From positions 1-64,000 of the forward strand of contig CACZJR010000004.1 of NCBI GenBank assembly GCA_902781545.1: a stretch of 64,000 nt of DNA. The letters run 5' to 3'. Each line of letters opens with the position of its first letter. Position 1 is the stretch's first letter. Positions 49,352 through 58,362 of the stretch are shown one piece after another. A model generated the notes under the pieces. That model made no database searches. It was not told the DNA's origin and saw only the letters and a program-made list of their open reading frames with translations. The position numbers and the translations under genes are program-made. Source of the stretch: an uncultured Spirochaetales bacterium. GTDB lineage: Bacteria; Spirochaetota; Spirochaetia; Sphaerochaetales; Sphaerochaetaceae.

Positions 49352-50372
49352 TGTCTTTGACCTCATTCACATCATCGGCATGAATATCCACGTAACAGGC
49401 CAGATAGCGGCCGCTCTCACCGGTTCTCTCAAGCGGGGGCATGACGGAGTTCCTGCACTTGTCACAGGCATACCGGCAGCGCGGTATGAACGGGCATATG
49501 TCCGGGATGTCAGTCAGGTTCGGCGGGGTTCCGGGAATAGGAACAAGCTTCTCTCCAACCTCCTCCTCAAGCTTGGGGACCGATGCCAGAAGACCTTCGG
49601 TGTACGGATGGTTCGGATGTTTCAGGATCTGCTCCGTAGTACCCTGCTCCACGACATGGCCGGCATACATGACATAGATCCTGTCCGCATAGCGGTTCAC
49701 TACACCGAGATTGTGCGTGACTATTATCAGCGACATGTTGCGCTTGTGCACTATGTCAACCAGAAGCTCCATCACCTGGGCCTGTGTGGTAACATCAAGA
49801 GCCGTTGTGGGCTCGTCTGCGATCAGCAGCTCGGACTCGCATGCCACTGCTGTCGCAATCATGGCACGCTGGCGCATTCCTCCGGACATCTCGAACGGAT
49901 AGTTTGAGAGTCTGGCTTTGGCATCTGGGATTCCGACTGAATCAAGCGCCTTCTCTGCAATCACAAGAGCCTCTTTCTTCGAGACCTTCCTGTGGGTCCT
50001 TATGACCTCGACAAGCTGGGCGCCTATTGTCATGACAGGATCCAGTGCCGTCATCGGCTCCTGGAATATCATGGCTATCTTGTTGCCCCTTATTGACCTC
50101 ATCTCCTTTGAGTTCGGTCCGTACTTGAGAAGGTTCTTTCCATTGAAATTCACCTCTCCGCCAAGGATCTTTCCAGGAGGAGACTGGACAAGCTGCATGA
50201 TTGACATCTGGGTCACGGATTTACCGCAGCCGGACTCACCTACTATCGCGACGACCTCTCCCCTGTTCACATGGAAGGAGACGTTGTTGACTGCCTTGAC
50301 CTCACCGTTGGAGGTGAAGAACGATGTCCTGAGGTTCTTGACTTCAAGAAGATAATCTTTTTTCTCGTTCAT
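49344..50372 (-). CDS. oppD: Oligopeptide-type ABC transporter ATPase OppD, system 1
   Basis: A 342-residue ATPase from ATG 50372, which overlaps the stop of oppC by one base. Walker [11 protein letters not shown], signature MSGGMRQRAMIA and Walker [13 protein letters not shown] are present, together with the C-terminal Cys-rich segment CPFIPRCRYACDKCRN. It forms the nucleotide-binding pair with OppF at the cytoplasmic face. Confidence 0.93.
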   Translation of the reverse strand: MNEKKDYLLEVKNLRTSFFTSNGEVKAVNNVSFHVNRGEVVAIVGESGCGKSVTQMSIMQLVQSPPGKILGGEVNFNGKNLLKYGPNSKEMRSIRGNKIAMIFQEPMTALDPVMTIGAQLVEVIRTHRKVSKKEALVIAEKALDSVGIPDAKARLSNYPFEMSGGMRQRAMIATAVACESELLIADEPTTALDVTTQAQVMELLVDIVHKRNMSLIIVTHNLGVVNRYADRIYVMYAGHVVEQGTTEQILKHPNHPYTEGLLASVPKLEEEVGEKLVPIPGTPPNLTDIPDICPFIPRCRYACDKCRNSVMPPLERTGESGRYLACYVDIHADDVNEVKDNG

Positions 50373-51238
50373 CACAGCTTACCTCTCAGTCTCGGGTCGA
50401 GCGAGTCACGCAGGCTGTCTCCGACAATGTTGAAGGCAATGACCGTAAGCATGACGAATATTCCAGGCACAATTGCAAGTGACGGAGCCTTGAACAGATA
50501 CTGGTAGCCGTCAGAGACCATTGATCCCCATGCCGGCACCGGTGCAGTTATTCCGATTCCAAGGAAGCTCAGTGAAGACTCAAGCATTATTGCTCCGCCC
50601 AGGTTCATGGTGAAAAGGACAATCAGTGACGGGAAGCAGTTGGGGAACAGATGCTTGTAAAGCACCTGGAATGATGTCTGCCCCACAAGGGGTGCCACCA
50701 CCACGAAGTCGTTGTTCTTTATAGTCAGGACAAGTCCGTTCACCATTCTGACATAAGTGGGAAGGATTGAGATGGCTATGACAATGCTCACTCCCCAGAT
50801 TCCTCCGCCAAGGGCGGTGGCAAGCGTCATTGAGACAATAAGCGGCGGCAGTGAGAGCTGGGCGTCTGTTATTCTCATGATCAGCTGGCCTACCGCGCCC
50901 TCAAGATATCCTGCAACCATTCCGAGGAAGCTTCCCACCACAAGCGCAAGAACACTCGAGATAAGGCTTGTGATCAGGGAGACCCTGGCACCATAAAGGA
51001 TTCTGGTGAAGACATCTCGTCCGAGGCTGTCAGTGCCGAAGAGATGTGTCCCGGAGGGTTTTGCGAATGTATTCAGCAGGTCCTGCTGTGTCTCCGTATA
51101 CGGAGTCAGGATCGGTGCGAATATCGCAGCGAAGAAGAACAGAAGCACGATAACGGAACAGATTATGACGATCGGGCCGCGTGCGAAGAAGACTCTCAGT
51201 GTATTCCTGAAGGCTGATTTTCTCATGTTCTTATCCAT
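50372..51238 (-). CDS. oppC: Oligopeptide-type ABC transporter permease OppC, system 1
   Basis: About 288 residues from ATG 51238, which has GGGGGTGA upstream; a GTG at 51247 overlapping the oppB stop is an alternative. The N-terminal OppC helix, the conserved GTDSLGRDVFTRILYGARVSL and the EAA-type loop EAA-like VVAPLVGQTSFQV are visible. Six membrane helices. It pairs with OppB. Confidence 0.92.
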   Translation of the reverse strand: MDKNMRKSAFRNTLRVFFARGPIVIICSVIVLLFFFAAIFAPILTPYTETQQDLLNTFAKPSGTHLFGTDSLGRDVFTRILYGARVSLITSLISSVLALVVGSFLGMVAGYLEGAVGQLIMRITDAQLSLPPLIVSMTLATALGGGIWGVSIVIAISILPTYVRMVNGLVLTIKNNDFVVVAPLVGQTSFQVLYKHLFPNCFPSLIVLFTMNLGGAIMLESSLSFLGIGITAPVPAWGSMVSDGYQYLFKAPSLAIVPGIFVMLTVIAFNIVGDSLRDSLDPRLRGKL

Positions 51239-51243
51239 ATCAA

Positions 51244-52194
51244 TCACCCCCAGCTCTTTCTTATCTGCGGATTCACAAGTCCGTAGAGTATATCGACGAA
51301 AACATTACATACTGTGGTGACCAGCGATATGATAAGGACGCTGCTCTGCACCACCAGATAATCACGGCCCATTATCCCCTGCTTGACCATCAGACCAATT
51401 CCAGGGATGTTGAAGACCTGCTCCACCATCAGTGATCCGCCGATCACCTGTCTTATCTGCAGTGCGATAATGGTGATGATGGGAATCAGGGTATTCCTGA
51501 GCGCATGCCTGAAGATGACGCTCCTCTCATTTATTCCGTTTGCCCTGCATGTGCGGATGTAATCCTGGTTAACGACATCAAGCATGTTGGCCCTGGTCTG
51601 TCTTGAGATGGACGCTGTCAGATGCAGTGACAGGCAGAACACCGGCATTAGGGCCTGACGGACATACTTGGTGAAATCAACGGCCGGACTGGTCCAGCCG
51701 GATATCGGAAGGATTCTCAGCTTCACCCCGAAGAAGTACATCAGGATTATACCTATCCAGAAAACAGGGGTTCCTGCGCCCAGGGTCGCAAGGAAAGTGA
51801 TGAGCTGGTCAATCCACTTTCCCCTTTTGATTGCGCTGAGCACCCCGAATGTGATGCCCAGGACGGATGATATTATCAGGGACGGTATTCCAAGGGACAA
51901 TGTGCGCGGGATCTTCTCCGTCAGCATCTCCTTGACCGACCTGTTGTAGATAATTGAATATCCCATGTCGCCCGTGAACAGTCCTTTTATCCACAGCCAG
52001 TACTGTACAGGCAACGGCTTATCAAGGTTCAGCTCCTCTCTCAGAGCTTGGACATCCTCCTCGCTTGCCTCCTCACCAAGAGCCAAACGAGCGGGATCTC
52101 CGGGCAAAATGTGCATGAGGGAAAACGCAAAAAGCGATACCAGGAAAACAATGATCAGTGATATCCCCAATCTTCTCAGTATGAATTTGCCCAT
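51244..52194 (-). CDS. oppB: Oligopeptide-type ABC transporter permease OppB, system 1
   Basis: About 316 residues from ATG 52194. It opens with MGKFILRRLGISLIIVF and has the family region MHILPGDPARLALGEEAS followed by ALREELNLDKPLPVQYWLW. The EAA-type loop (RTCRANGINERSVIFRHALRN) is intact. Six membrane helices. It follows oppA after a stable intercistronic hairpin. Confidence 0.93.
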   Translation of the reverse strand: MGKFILRRLGISLIIVFLVSLFAFSLMHILPGDPARLALGEEASEEDVQALREELNLDKPLPVQYWLWIKGLFTGDMGYSIIYNRSVKEMLTEKIPRTLSLGIPSLIISSVLGITFGVLSAIKRGKWIDQLITFLATLGAGTPVFWIGIILMYFFGVKLRILPISGWTSPAVDFTKYVRQALMPVFCLSLHLTASISRQTRANMLDVVNQDYIRTCRANGINERSVIFRHALRNTLIPIITIIALQIRQVIGGSLMVEQVFNIPGIGLMVKQGIMGRDYLVVQSSVLIISLVTTVCNVFVDILYGLVNPQIRKSWG

Positions 52195-52215
52195 AACCTC
52201 CACTCCAAATCAGAC

Positions 52216-52241
52216 GGTTGCCGGCATGTAAGCCGGCAACC
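52216..52241 (-). promoter_or_regulatory. Intercistronic hairpin between oppA1 and oppB1
   Basis: GGTTGCCGGC and GCCGGCAACC pair perfectly around six bases. No T tract follows on the minus strand, so it probably protects the oppA mRNA from 3' decay and lowers read-on into the permease genes. An equivalent hairpin lies in the same place of system 2. Confidence 0.75.
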
Positions 52242-52265
52242 ATCGGTTTTCAAACAAAATAATTG

Positions 52266-53837
52266 TTACTTCTCAATCCAGGCGTTCCAGACGTTGGCTG
52301 ATGTTGAGACTGTTGCTCCGAGACCTGCGTCATGAACCTTCGGTGAAACGATTGCAACCGGGAAGTTCACTGAGATTGCCTTGAGCAGACACTTGTCCTG
52401 GAAGATGATCTTCTGGGCAAGCTTGAAGTACTTGATGACGCCTTCTGCATCTGATGCAAGTCCGGCTGAGATTGCCTGTCCGAGCTCTGCAGGCCTGTCG
52501 AATGAGTTAAGGCCGATACCTGATGTCAGACCGTCCTTGTAGGAACCTGCGATCTGTGTAGGTACACCGGCGTCCATTCCCATTCCGTGGATCAGGATAC
52601 CGCCATCCCATCCGTCAATCAGGTTGGTGTATGCGGCATTGTCGATCATCTTCAGCTCTCCCTTGATGTTGATCTGGGCAAGCTCCTCGATGAGGATCTG
52701 AGCCATCTGGATTGATGAGCTGGCTGTTGCATTGACATAGATCGGAGTTGTGAATCCGTTCTCATATCCAGCTTCCTTCATCAGCTGCTTTGCCTTCTCG
52801 ACATTGTAAGGATATCCGTCAATTGAATCGTCATAGTACGGGGATCCCTTGACCGCATACTGTGTTGTTGATGTTCCGTACTGTCCGAAGAGAGCCTTTG
52901 CGATTGCATCTCTGTCAATTGCATAGCTTACTGCCTGTCTTACACGGATGTCATGGAACGGATCAGATTCCTTCTTGCTCTCGAAACAGACTGTCTGTGC
53001 CTGTGCAGGAACTCCACCGACTGTTGCGACAAAGCCCTGTGCCTGGAGGACGTCAGCGACTGTTGTTGAGGCGTTGAGCATTGCATCGACCTCGCCTGCG
53101 AGGAATGCTGCCTGGATTGTCGAGTCATCCTGGTAGATGTGATAGACAATCTTGTCCAGAAGGACATCGCCTCTCCAGTAGTTCTCGTTTCTCTCAAGAA
53201 CGACCTCGACCTCTGATGTCCATGAGACGAACTTGAACGGGCCTGTTGTGACAGGGTGCTTCGCACACCACTCCGCGCCGTTCTTCTCATAGGCTTCCTT
53301 TGACTGGATATAACCGCAGCCACCCTCACGTCCCATGTAGAACGGGATAAGTGCATCCCATGCGCTCAGGTGCAGAACACATGTGTACTTGTCAATGACC
53401 TCGACGCTCTCAAGGTTTCCGAGGAATGACTTGCTCTGTGCGCCCTCTGCCTTGTATGTGTCGATATTCCATTTGACTACTTCAGCTGTGAGCTCTGATC
53501 CGTCATGGAAATAGACGCCCTGCTTCACGTGGAAGGTATAAGTGAGCTTTGCAGGATCCTGCTCATAGGAATCCAGGAGCTCAACTACCGGGTTACCGTT
53601 CTCATCGAAATTGAAGAGCTTCTCCCAGATGATACAGCCGTAGGCTCTGTCAATCGGTCCTCTGAGCTTCCATGCGAGCATGGATGTCGGATTTCCCTTG
53701 ACTGCCAGGTTCAGTGTACCGCCCTTGACGGGGGTATTTGCAGCCTGTGCGGCAGGCTTTGCGGCCTCATTTCCGCCTGCAGCGAATACTGCGAATGCAG
53801 AGATCAGGACCAGAAGTAAAACCAGTGCTTTTTTCAT
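52266..53837 (-). CDS. oppA: Extracellular solute-binding protein (OppA family 5), system 1
   Basis: A 523-residue protein. The signal peptide (MKKALVLLLVLISAFAVFA) ends in a Gly-Gly-containing site without a lipid Cys, as in spirochaete binding proteins. The SBP_bac_5 core is visible: YTFHVKQGVYFHDGSELTAEVVKWN, HPVTTGPFKFVSWT, FHDIRVRQAVSYAIDRD. It determines specificity. The family binds peptides but also nickel, sugars or organic conjugates, so the ligand is open. It is encoded 48 bases after lyase2. Confidence 0.93.
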   Translation of the reverse strand: MKKALVLLLVLISAFAVFAAGGNEAAKPAAQAANTPVKGGTLNLAVKGNPTSMLAWKLRGPIDRAYGCIIWEKLFNFDENGNPVVELLDSYEQDPAKLTYTFHVKQGVYFHDGSELTAEVVKWNIDTYKAEGAQSKSFLGNLESVEVIDKYTCVLHLSAWDALIPFYMGREGGCGYIQSKEAYEKNGAEWCAKHPVTTGPFKFVSWTSEVEVVLERNENYWRGDVLLDKIVYHIYQDDSTIQAAFLAGEVDAMLNASTTVADVLQAQGFVATVGGVPAQAQTVCFESKKESDPFHDIRVRQAVSYAIDRDAIAKALFGQYGTSTTQYAVKGSPYYDDSIDGYPYNVEKAKQLMKEAGYENGFTTPIYVNATASSSIQMAQILIEELAQINIKGELKMIDNAAYTNLIDGWDGGILIHGMGMDAGVPTQIAGSYKDGLTSGIGLNSFDRPAELGQAISAGLASDAEGVIKYFKLAQKIIFQDKCLLKAISVNFPVAIVSPKVHDAGLGATVSTSANVWNAWIEK

Positions 53838-53885
53838 AAACTACTCCTTTTTCTAAGGCCATAGCCTTTTAGTTTGCTAAATCTA

Positions 53886-54809
53886 TTATAACCTCTCTTT
53901 CGAGCCTGGGTTATCAAAACAATCGGCCTCGAACTCAAGCATCTCCTTGGCACTCTGGCCGTATCCGTTGTTGGTGTCATGCCAATTGGAATAGCCGTCC
54001 ATGTCATGGAAATGCGAGTAGACCGTGCTCTTGTTGCGGAGATTGTTGATTCCGTACTCCAGCATTCCCCACATGGCACCCTTCTCCATGTAATGCATAG
54101 TCACCAGGTTGAAGCCGCAGCGCTCCATATCAGAGAGCTCCACGTCCGGGCAATGGTTCTTTGCCATGACATCCGGATACATCTTCCAGCCCTTCAGGTG
54201 CTCTGCCATGAACTCACAGTCCTCAACCGTCTTTATTCCTACTGCAAGCGCCATGTCGGCCCCGCACTCAAAGGCATGGTTCAGTCTCTTACATGCCTCA
54301 GCCAGCCCATATGTGTACTTTGTGGCCGTTCTTGCAATCACCATGCAGTCAGTGCCCTTGCATGCGGCGACAGCGGCCTTGACCTTGGCAAGCCACTGGT
54401 TCTCTGACACAAGGTCGTTCTGCTTTGTCCAATTGTTGTGGACAAGTCGCTCCCATCCTCTCATACCGGTGGAGTCCTCAATTGTCAGCGCACTTGCCCC
54501 TGCCTCAACCAGGCGCTTTACGTTGTAATAGACAACCGCAGGACTCTCAGCATAACCGTCATCAGCATCAACAATTATCGGAAGGTCGGAATGGCGGCAG
54601 ATCCTCTGTGTCACCTGGACAAGCTCCTCAAAGTTGAGGAAAGCCATGTCAGGTGTTCCGATCAGGCTCATGGATACAGCACCTCCGCTTAAGAGCGCAG
54701 CCTTGTAGCCTGCTATCTTCGCGGCGTCGGCGGAGAAACAGTCATAGATGCACGGAGCAAAAATCTGCTCTTTGGAAACCAGTTCTCTCAATGAAACCTT
54801 TGCAGACAT
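53886..54809 (-). CDS. Isocitrate lyase/PEP mutase superfamily enzyme, paralogue 2
   Basis: About 307 residues from ATG 54809, with GGGAGG five bases upstream. The segments APCIYDCFSADAAKIAG, IIVDADDGYAE and TIEDSTG fit the superfamily metal site; the lyase loop K-K-C-G-H is again absent and the loop has GMRGWERLVHNNWTKQN instead. It is closely related to paralogue 3, which ends 11 bases upstream, so the pair is a tandem duplication. The two may form a heteromer or act on related substrates. Confidence 0.88.
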   Translation of the reverse strand: MSAKVSLRELVSKEQIFAPCIYDCFSADAAKIAGYKAALLSGGAVSMSLIGTPDMAFLNFEELVQVTQRICRHSDLPIIVDADDGYAESPAVVYYNVKRLVEAGASALTIEDSTGMRGWERLVHNNWTKQNDLVSENQWLAKVKAAVAACKGTDCMVIARTATKYTYGLAEACKRLNHAFECGADMALAVGIKTVEDCEFMAEHLKGWKMYPDVMAKNHCPDVELSDMERCGFNLVTMHYMEKGAMWGMLEYGINNLRNKSTVYSHFHDMDGYSNWHDTNNGYGQSAKEMLEFEADCFDNPGSKERL

Positions 54810-54820
54810 ATTCACCTCCC

Positions 54821-55741
54821 TTAACCTTCGTATCTCTCTTTTGAGCCGGGATTATCAAAGCACCTGTCTTCCATCTCAAGCATCTTCGATGCCCCGCTAT
54901 GGGCCTGTTTGTCAGAAAAAGCACCATAACCGTTCATGTCATGCCATTCTGAATAAACCGTGCTCTTGTTCTTCAGGTTCTCCACGCCGTACTTGATCAT
55001 TCCCCACATGGCACCTTTCTCCATGTAGTGCATGGTCACCAGGTTGAAGCCGTTCTTCTCCATGAAATCCAGCTCGACATCAGGCTTTCCGTCATGGGCG
55101 GCGACATCAGGATACATCTTCCAACCCTTCAGGTGCTCGCCCATGTAGGCGACATCCTCCGGAGTCCTTATTCCGACTGCAAGGGCCATGTGCGCGCCGC
55201 AGTCGAATGCGTGCTGGAGTTTCTTGCAGGCCTCCTCAAGACCATATGTGTACTTTGTGGCTGTCCTGGCAATGACAATGCAGTCAGAGCCCTGACAGGC
55301 CTCGGCAGCGGCCTTGATCTTAGCAAGCCAGGCGTTCTCTGAGACAAGGGCGTTCTGCTTGCGTCCGTTGTGCAAAAGTCTCTCCCAGCCTCTGATTCCG
55401 GTTGAGTCCTCAATGGTCACGGCCATTGCCCCGGCATCAACAAGACGCTTTGTGTTGTAATAGACCACGGCAGGGCTCTCAGCATATCCGTCATCCATGT
55501 CTATGATCAAAGGGATATTGGAGTGCCTGCAGATCCTCTGCGTCACCTGACACAGCTCCTCAAAATTCAGAAATGCCATGTCCGGTGTCCCTATCAGGCT
55601 TCCGGATACCGCCCCTCCGCTGATGAGCGCGGCCTTGTAGCCGGCGTCCTCCGCAGCATCAGCCGAGAAACAGTCATAGATGCAAGGGGCAAAGACCTGT
55701 TCCCTTGCCACAAGTTCCTTCAACGATACCTTTGCGCTCAT
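54821..55741 (-). CDS. Isocitrate lyase/PEP mutase superfamily enzyme, paralogue 3
   Basis: About 306 residues from ATG 55741, with GAGGAGGGG upstream; a longer open frame to 55819 overlaps the operator and has no homology. Metal-site residues Asp81, Asp83, Asp84 in DMDDGYAE and Glu111 in TIEDSTG are aligned with paralogue 2, and the two share most of their length (for example ARTATKYTYGL, HLKGWKMYPDV, FNLVTMHYMEKGAMWGM). It is the first gene of the lyase3-lyase2-opp1 unit. Confidence 0.88.
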   Translation of the reverse strand: MSAKVSLKELVAREQVFAPCIYDCFSADAAEDAGYKAALISGGAVSGSLIGTPDMAFLNFEELCQVTQRICRHSNIPLIIDMDDGYAESPAVVYYNTKRLVDAGAMAVTIEDSTGIRGWERLLHNGRKQNALVSENAWLAKIKAAAEACQGSDCIVIARTATKYTYGLEEACKKLQHAFDCGAHMALAVGIRTPEDVAYMGEHLKGWKMYPDVAAHDGKPDVELDFMEKNGFNLVTMHYMEKGAMWGMIKYGVENLKNKSTVYSEWHDMNGYGAFSDKQAHSGASKMLEMEDRCFDNPGSKERYEG

Positions 55742-55810
55742 TTTCCCCTCCTCAGCAGGTAGAATGCCAGTGTTTGTTTCAATCAAATGCAGAAAGCAAC
55801 TGAAACAGCA

Positions 55811-55854
55811 TTGCAACAAATTGCAAGAAATCTTGCAATCGAATTCAATTGCAA
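55811..55854 (-). promoter_or_regulatory. Shared operator cluster of the lyase/transporter regulon, site 2
   Basis: 55833-55854 is a 22-bp near-perfect palindrome (one mismatched pair) that contains the 16 bases shared with site 1. Further TTGCAA copies are at 55811-55816 and 55821-55826, 10 and 12 bases apart. The cluster lies directly downstream of the predicted minus-strand promoter, where it can block transcription. Confidence 0.72.
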
Positions 55855-55857
55855 CTT

Positions 55858-55886
55858 ATTATCGCACGCTTCAGCCCAGAACACAA
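55858..55886 (-). promoter_or_regulatory. Promoter of the lyase3-lyase2-opp1 unit
   Basis: On the minus strand, TTGTGT (55881-55886) and GATAAT (55858-55863) are 17 bases apart. The start would fall near 55851, inside the operator palindrome. The -35 overlaps a weak hairpin after the MATE gene. Confidence 0.55.
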
Positions 55887-55897
55887 CTTTTTTGTGC

Positions 55898-57325
55898 TTA
55901 AACCGTCTGTACGGCCTCCTCCACGGCAATATCCTTGCCGGCCCTTCTCCATCCGCTCTTCCACTTGCCGGAGCGGAATCTCATGATCAGGAGCACGGCG
56001 TAGACTATCTCGGAGAAGCAGTGCGCGTACCATGCTCCGTAAATGCCCAGGCCAAAGACACGTACTGCCAGGAAGGCAAGGACCGGACGGCCGATCATCT
56101 GGCCCGCCATGGAGCAGATGGCCACATGCTTGGTGTCTCCCATTCCCCTGAGGGCGCCTGAGTAGACATACTGGAACGCAGTGAAGGGCTGCATGACGGA
56201 GATTATCCTCAGGAGCACTATTCCGGTCGATATTATCTCAGGAACATCGCTGTAAAGACCTATCAGGAATGTACCGAAGAATGTGTAGACAGCCATCAGG
56301 ACAAATGAGATCCAGAGACACATCTTCACGCAGCTTGTTGTGTACAGCTCCGACAGGTCTGGCCTCTTTGCCCCGAGGCTCTGGCCTGCAAGCGTTGTGG
56401 CCGCCACGGAGCTGGACTGACCGTTCATTCCGGTAAGCTGCTGGATGTTTATGCATATGACATGTGTGGCATAGAGGTTCGTGCCCAGCGCGGACACAAC
56501 CGCCGTATATGCTGTTATTCCCAGCCTTCGGAAGACCTGCTCAAGCATGGCAGGAAATCCTATACGCAAGGTATCCTTTGCAGTTGTCTTCTCCGGGTTC
56601 CAGACAGGCTTGGTGAAGTTCATGCCAAGTGCGTTTCCGCGCCTGAAGCAGATGTACGTGCCGATGAGGAAGGCTACAAGCTGGCCTATGACAGTCGCGA
56701 TGGCCGCTCCCCTTACTCCCATGGCAGGGAGCCCGAGTTTTCCGTTTATGAGTATCCAGTTGAACAGGATGTTCAGGACATTAGCGACAAAGTTGTAGAG
56801 AAGCGGGGCCTTGGTGTTCCCGATTGCCCTGAGGGCCGCCGTGTACGTGGTTGTCAGGGCCAGCGGTATGAAGCCCGCAAGTATTATCTTCAGGTATTGG
56901 GAGGCATACTGCATTGTCACGGGATCGTCCGACAGTCCGAACGGGACAAGAAGGAGATCTCCGGTGAAGAAACCTATTACAGAAACAGCCAGGGCCATGA
57001 CCAATGTGAGCATGAGGCCATGGCTGACCGCCTTGGGGATTCTATCATGCTCTCCTGCCCCGCTGCTGTGGGCCACCAGGGCGGTGACTCCTATGTTCAC
57101 AGAGATGAAGACCGTGACGAGCACCATCTTCACCTGGTTCGCGATTCCCACAGCTGCAAGGGCCGCCGCCCCTATTCCGCCCACCTGTATCTGGTCGAAC
57201 ATAGACACAAGCTGCAGCAATGCGAATTCCATTGCTGCAGGATAGTAGATTTTCCAGATCCTCGAGTAGACGGACTTGCGGGAATGACCCTCGGGGAACA
57301 CCGGGCAGAAGAACTGCTTCAGCAT
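55898..57325 (-). CDS. MATE family transporter, second copy
   Basis: About 475 residues from ATG 57325; a TTG at 57355 overlapping lyase4 is an alternative. Twelve membrane helices, with the MATE-typical N-terminal WKIYYPAAMEFALLQLVSMFDQIQVG and internal repeats. It is the last gene of the opp2-lyase4 unit and may export a product or toxic by-product. No strong terminator follows, so some read-through into lyase3 is possible. Confidence 0.9.
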   Translation of the reverse strand: MLKQFFCPVFPEGHSRKSVYSRIWKIYYPAAMEFALLQLVSMFDQIQVGGIGAAALAAVGIANQVKMVLVTVFISVNIGVTALVAHSSGAGEHDRIPKAVSHGLMLTLVMALAVSVIGFFTGDLLLVPFGLSDDPVTMQYASQYLKIILAGFIPLALTTTYTAALRAIGNTKAPLLYNFVANVLNILFNWILINGKLGLPAMGVRGAAIATVIGQLVAFLIGTYICFRRGNALGMNFTKPVWNPEKTTAKDTLRIGFPAMLEQVFRRLGITAYTAVVSALGTNLYATHVICINIQQLTGMNGQSSSVAATTLAGQSLGAKRPDLSELYTTSCVKMCLWISFVLMAVYTFFGTFLIGLYSDVPEIISTGIVLLRIISVMQPFTAFQYVYSGALRGMGDTKHVAICSMAGQMIGRPVLAFLAVRVFGLGIYGAWYAHCFSEIVYAVLLIMRFRSGKWKSGWRRAGKDIAVEEAVQTV

Positions 57326-57338
57326 TCCCACGGTCTTT

Positions 57339-58337
57339 TTATCTGACTTTCTCAAGTGACAACTTATAGTTACAGACGTTCGGGTAGTTCTTCTCGAGCT
57401 TTGCCTCGACTTCCTTGTAGTCCTTTCCTGTGCCTAGACTGCGGTACTTGGCAAGAAGCTCCTTGTCTGCACCGAGATAATCATCATTCTCAGAGAAGAC
57501 TGTGTTCCTGTCCTTCATGAGCTTTGTGCCGTACTTCATCATTCCGCTTATTGCGCCCTTGCTAAGGCAGTGGCAGGTGATCAGCTGGAAGCCCATCTTG
57601 TAGAGCTCGTCGACATCATCGACATCGCTTATGCCGTCATCGGCGTGGATGTCAGGATAGCACATCCATCCGGGAACCAGGTCGTGGATCTTCTTCCAGG
57701 ACTCGCGCTCCGTGTAAGCGTTGATGCTCTGGATCATTGTCATGTGCGCGCCGACCTTGATTCCGAGCTGTGCGCGTCTGATTGCCTCGTCAAGGCCCAG
57801 CATGCGGTCAGCTGTGATGGCGAAATAACCGTTGTTGAACTTCTTTGCTCCGCCGCCCTTGCAGTTTGTCCTTGCGATGACCATGCAGTCAGTGCCCTTC
57901 ACGGCCTCAACGGCTGCCTGGACATGCATCGCCCACTGCTCTGCTGACAGGAAGCACTGGTCGTCTATGACTGTCTTTCCGAGATGGACAATTGCCTCAT
58001 CCTCGATGTTGACTGCCATGATTCCGGCCTCCGCGAAGCGCTTGATGTTCTTGTATGTGTCCATCGGTGTGGCACCGCCGGCCTCTGTGTCAGCAAACAC
58101 AGCCATGCTGGTGCTCTTTGCGATTCTCTCTGCGGAATACAGCATCTCATCCATGCTGATGAGACCTCTCATCCTTCCTCCTGTGAGTGAATCCCTCTGC
58201 TCTGAGCTGCTGATTGTGACAGCCTCGAATCCGATTGCCTCCGCGACCCTGGCCGAGATGCAGTCGTAGACACATGGTGCCCAGAGAATCTCATTCCTCT
58301 CCTTGATCAACTGGAAAAAACTTTTTGCTGCTGGCAT
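57339..58337 (-). CDS. Isocitrate lyase/PEP mutase superfamily enzyme, paralogue 4
   Basis: A 332-residue enzyme, with AAGGAG six bases before the ATG. It keeps APCVYDCISARVAEAIG, FADTEAGGAT as metal-site segment (Asp-Thr-Glu) and NIEDEA. The lyase loop K-K-C-G-H is missing. It is the most distant of the four paralogues and has a longer C-terminal tail (LEKNYPNVCNYKLSLEKVR). It stands between oppF2 and the MATE gene. Confidence 0.87.
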   Translation of the reverse strand: MPAAKSFFQLIKERNEILWAPCVYDCISARVAEAIGFEAVTISSSEQRDSLTGGRMRGLISMDEMLYSAERIAKSTSMAVFADTEAGGATPMDTYKNIKRFAEAGIMAVNIEDEAIVHLGKTVIDDQCFLSAEQWAMHVQAAVEAVKGTDCMVIARTNCKGGGAKKFNNGYFAITADRMLGLDEAIRRAQLGIKVGAHMTMIQSINAYTERESWKKIHDLVPGWMCYPDIHADDGISDVDDVDELYKMGFQLITCHCLSKGAISGMMKYGTKLMKDRNTVFSENDDYLGADKELLAKYRSLGTGKDYKEVEAKLEKNYPNVCNYKLSLEKVR

Positions 58338-58362
58338 AGAATACTCCTTTTTTATGCTTGAT

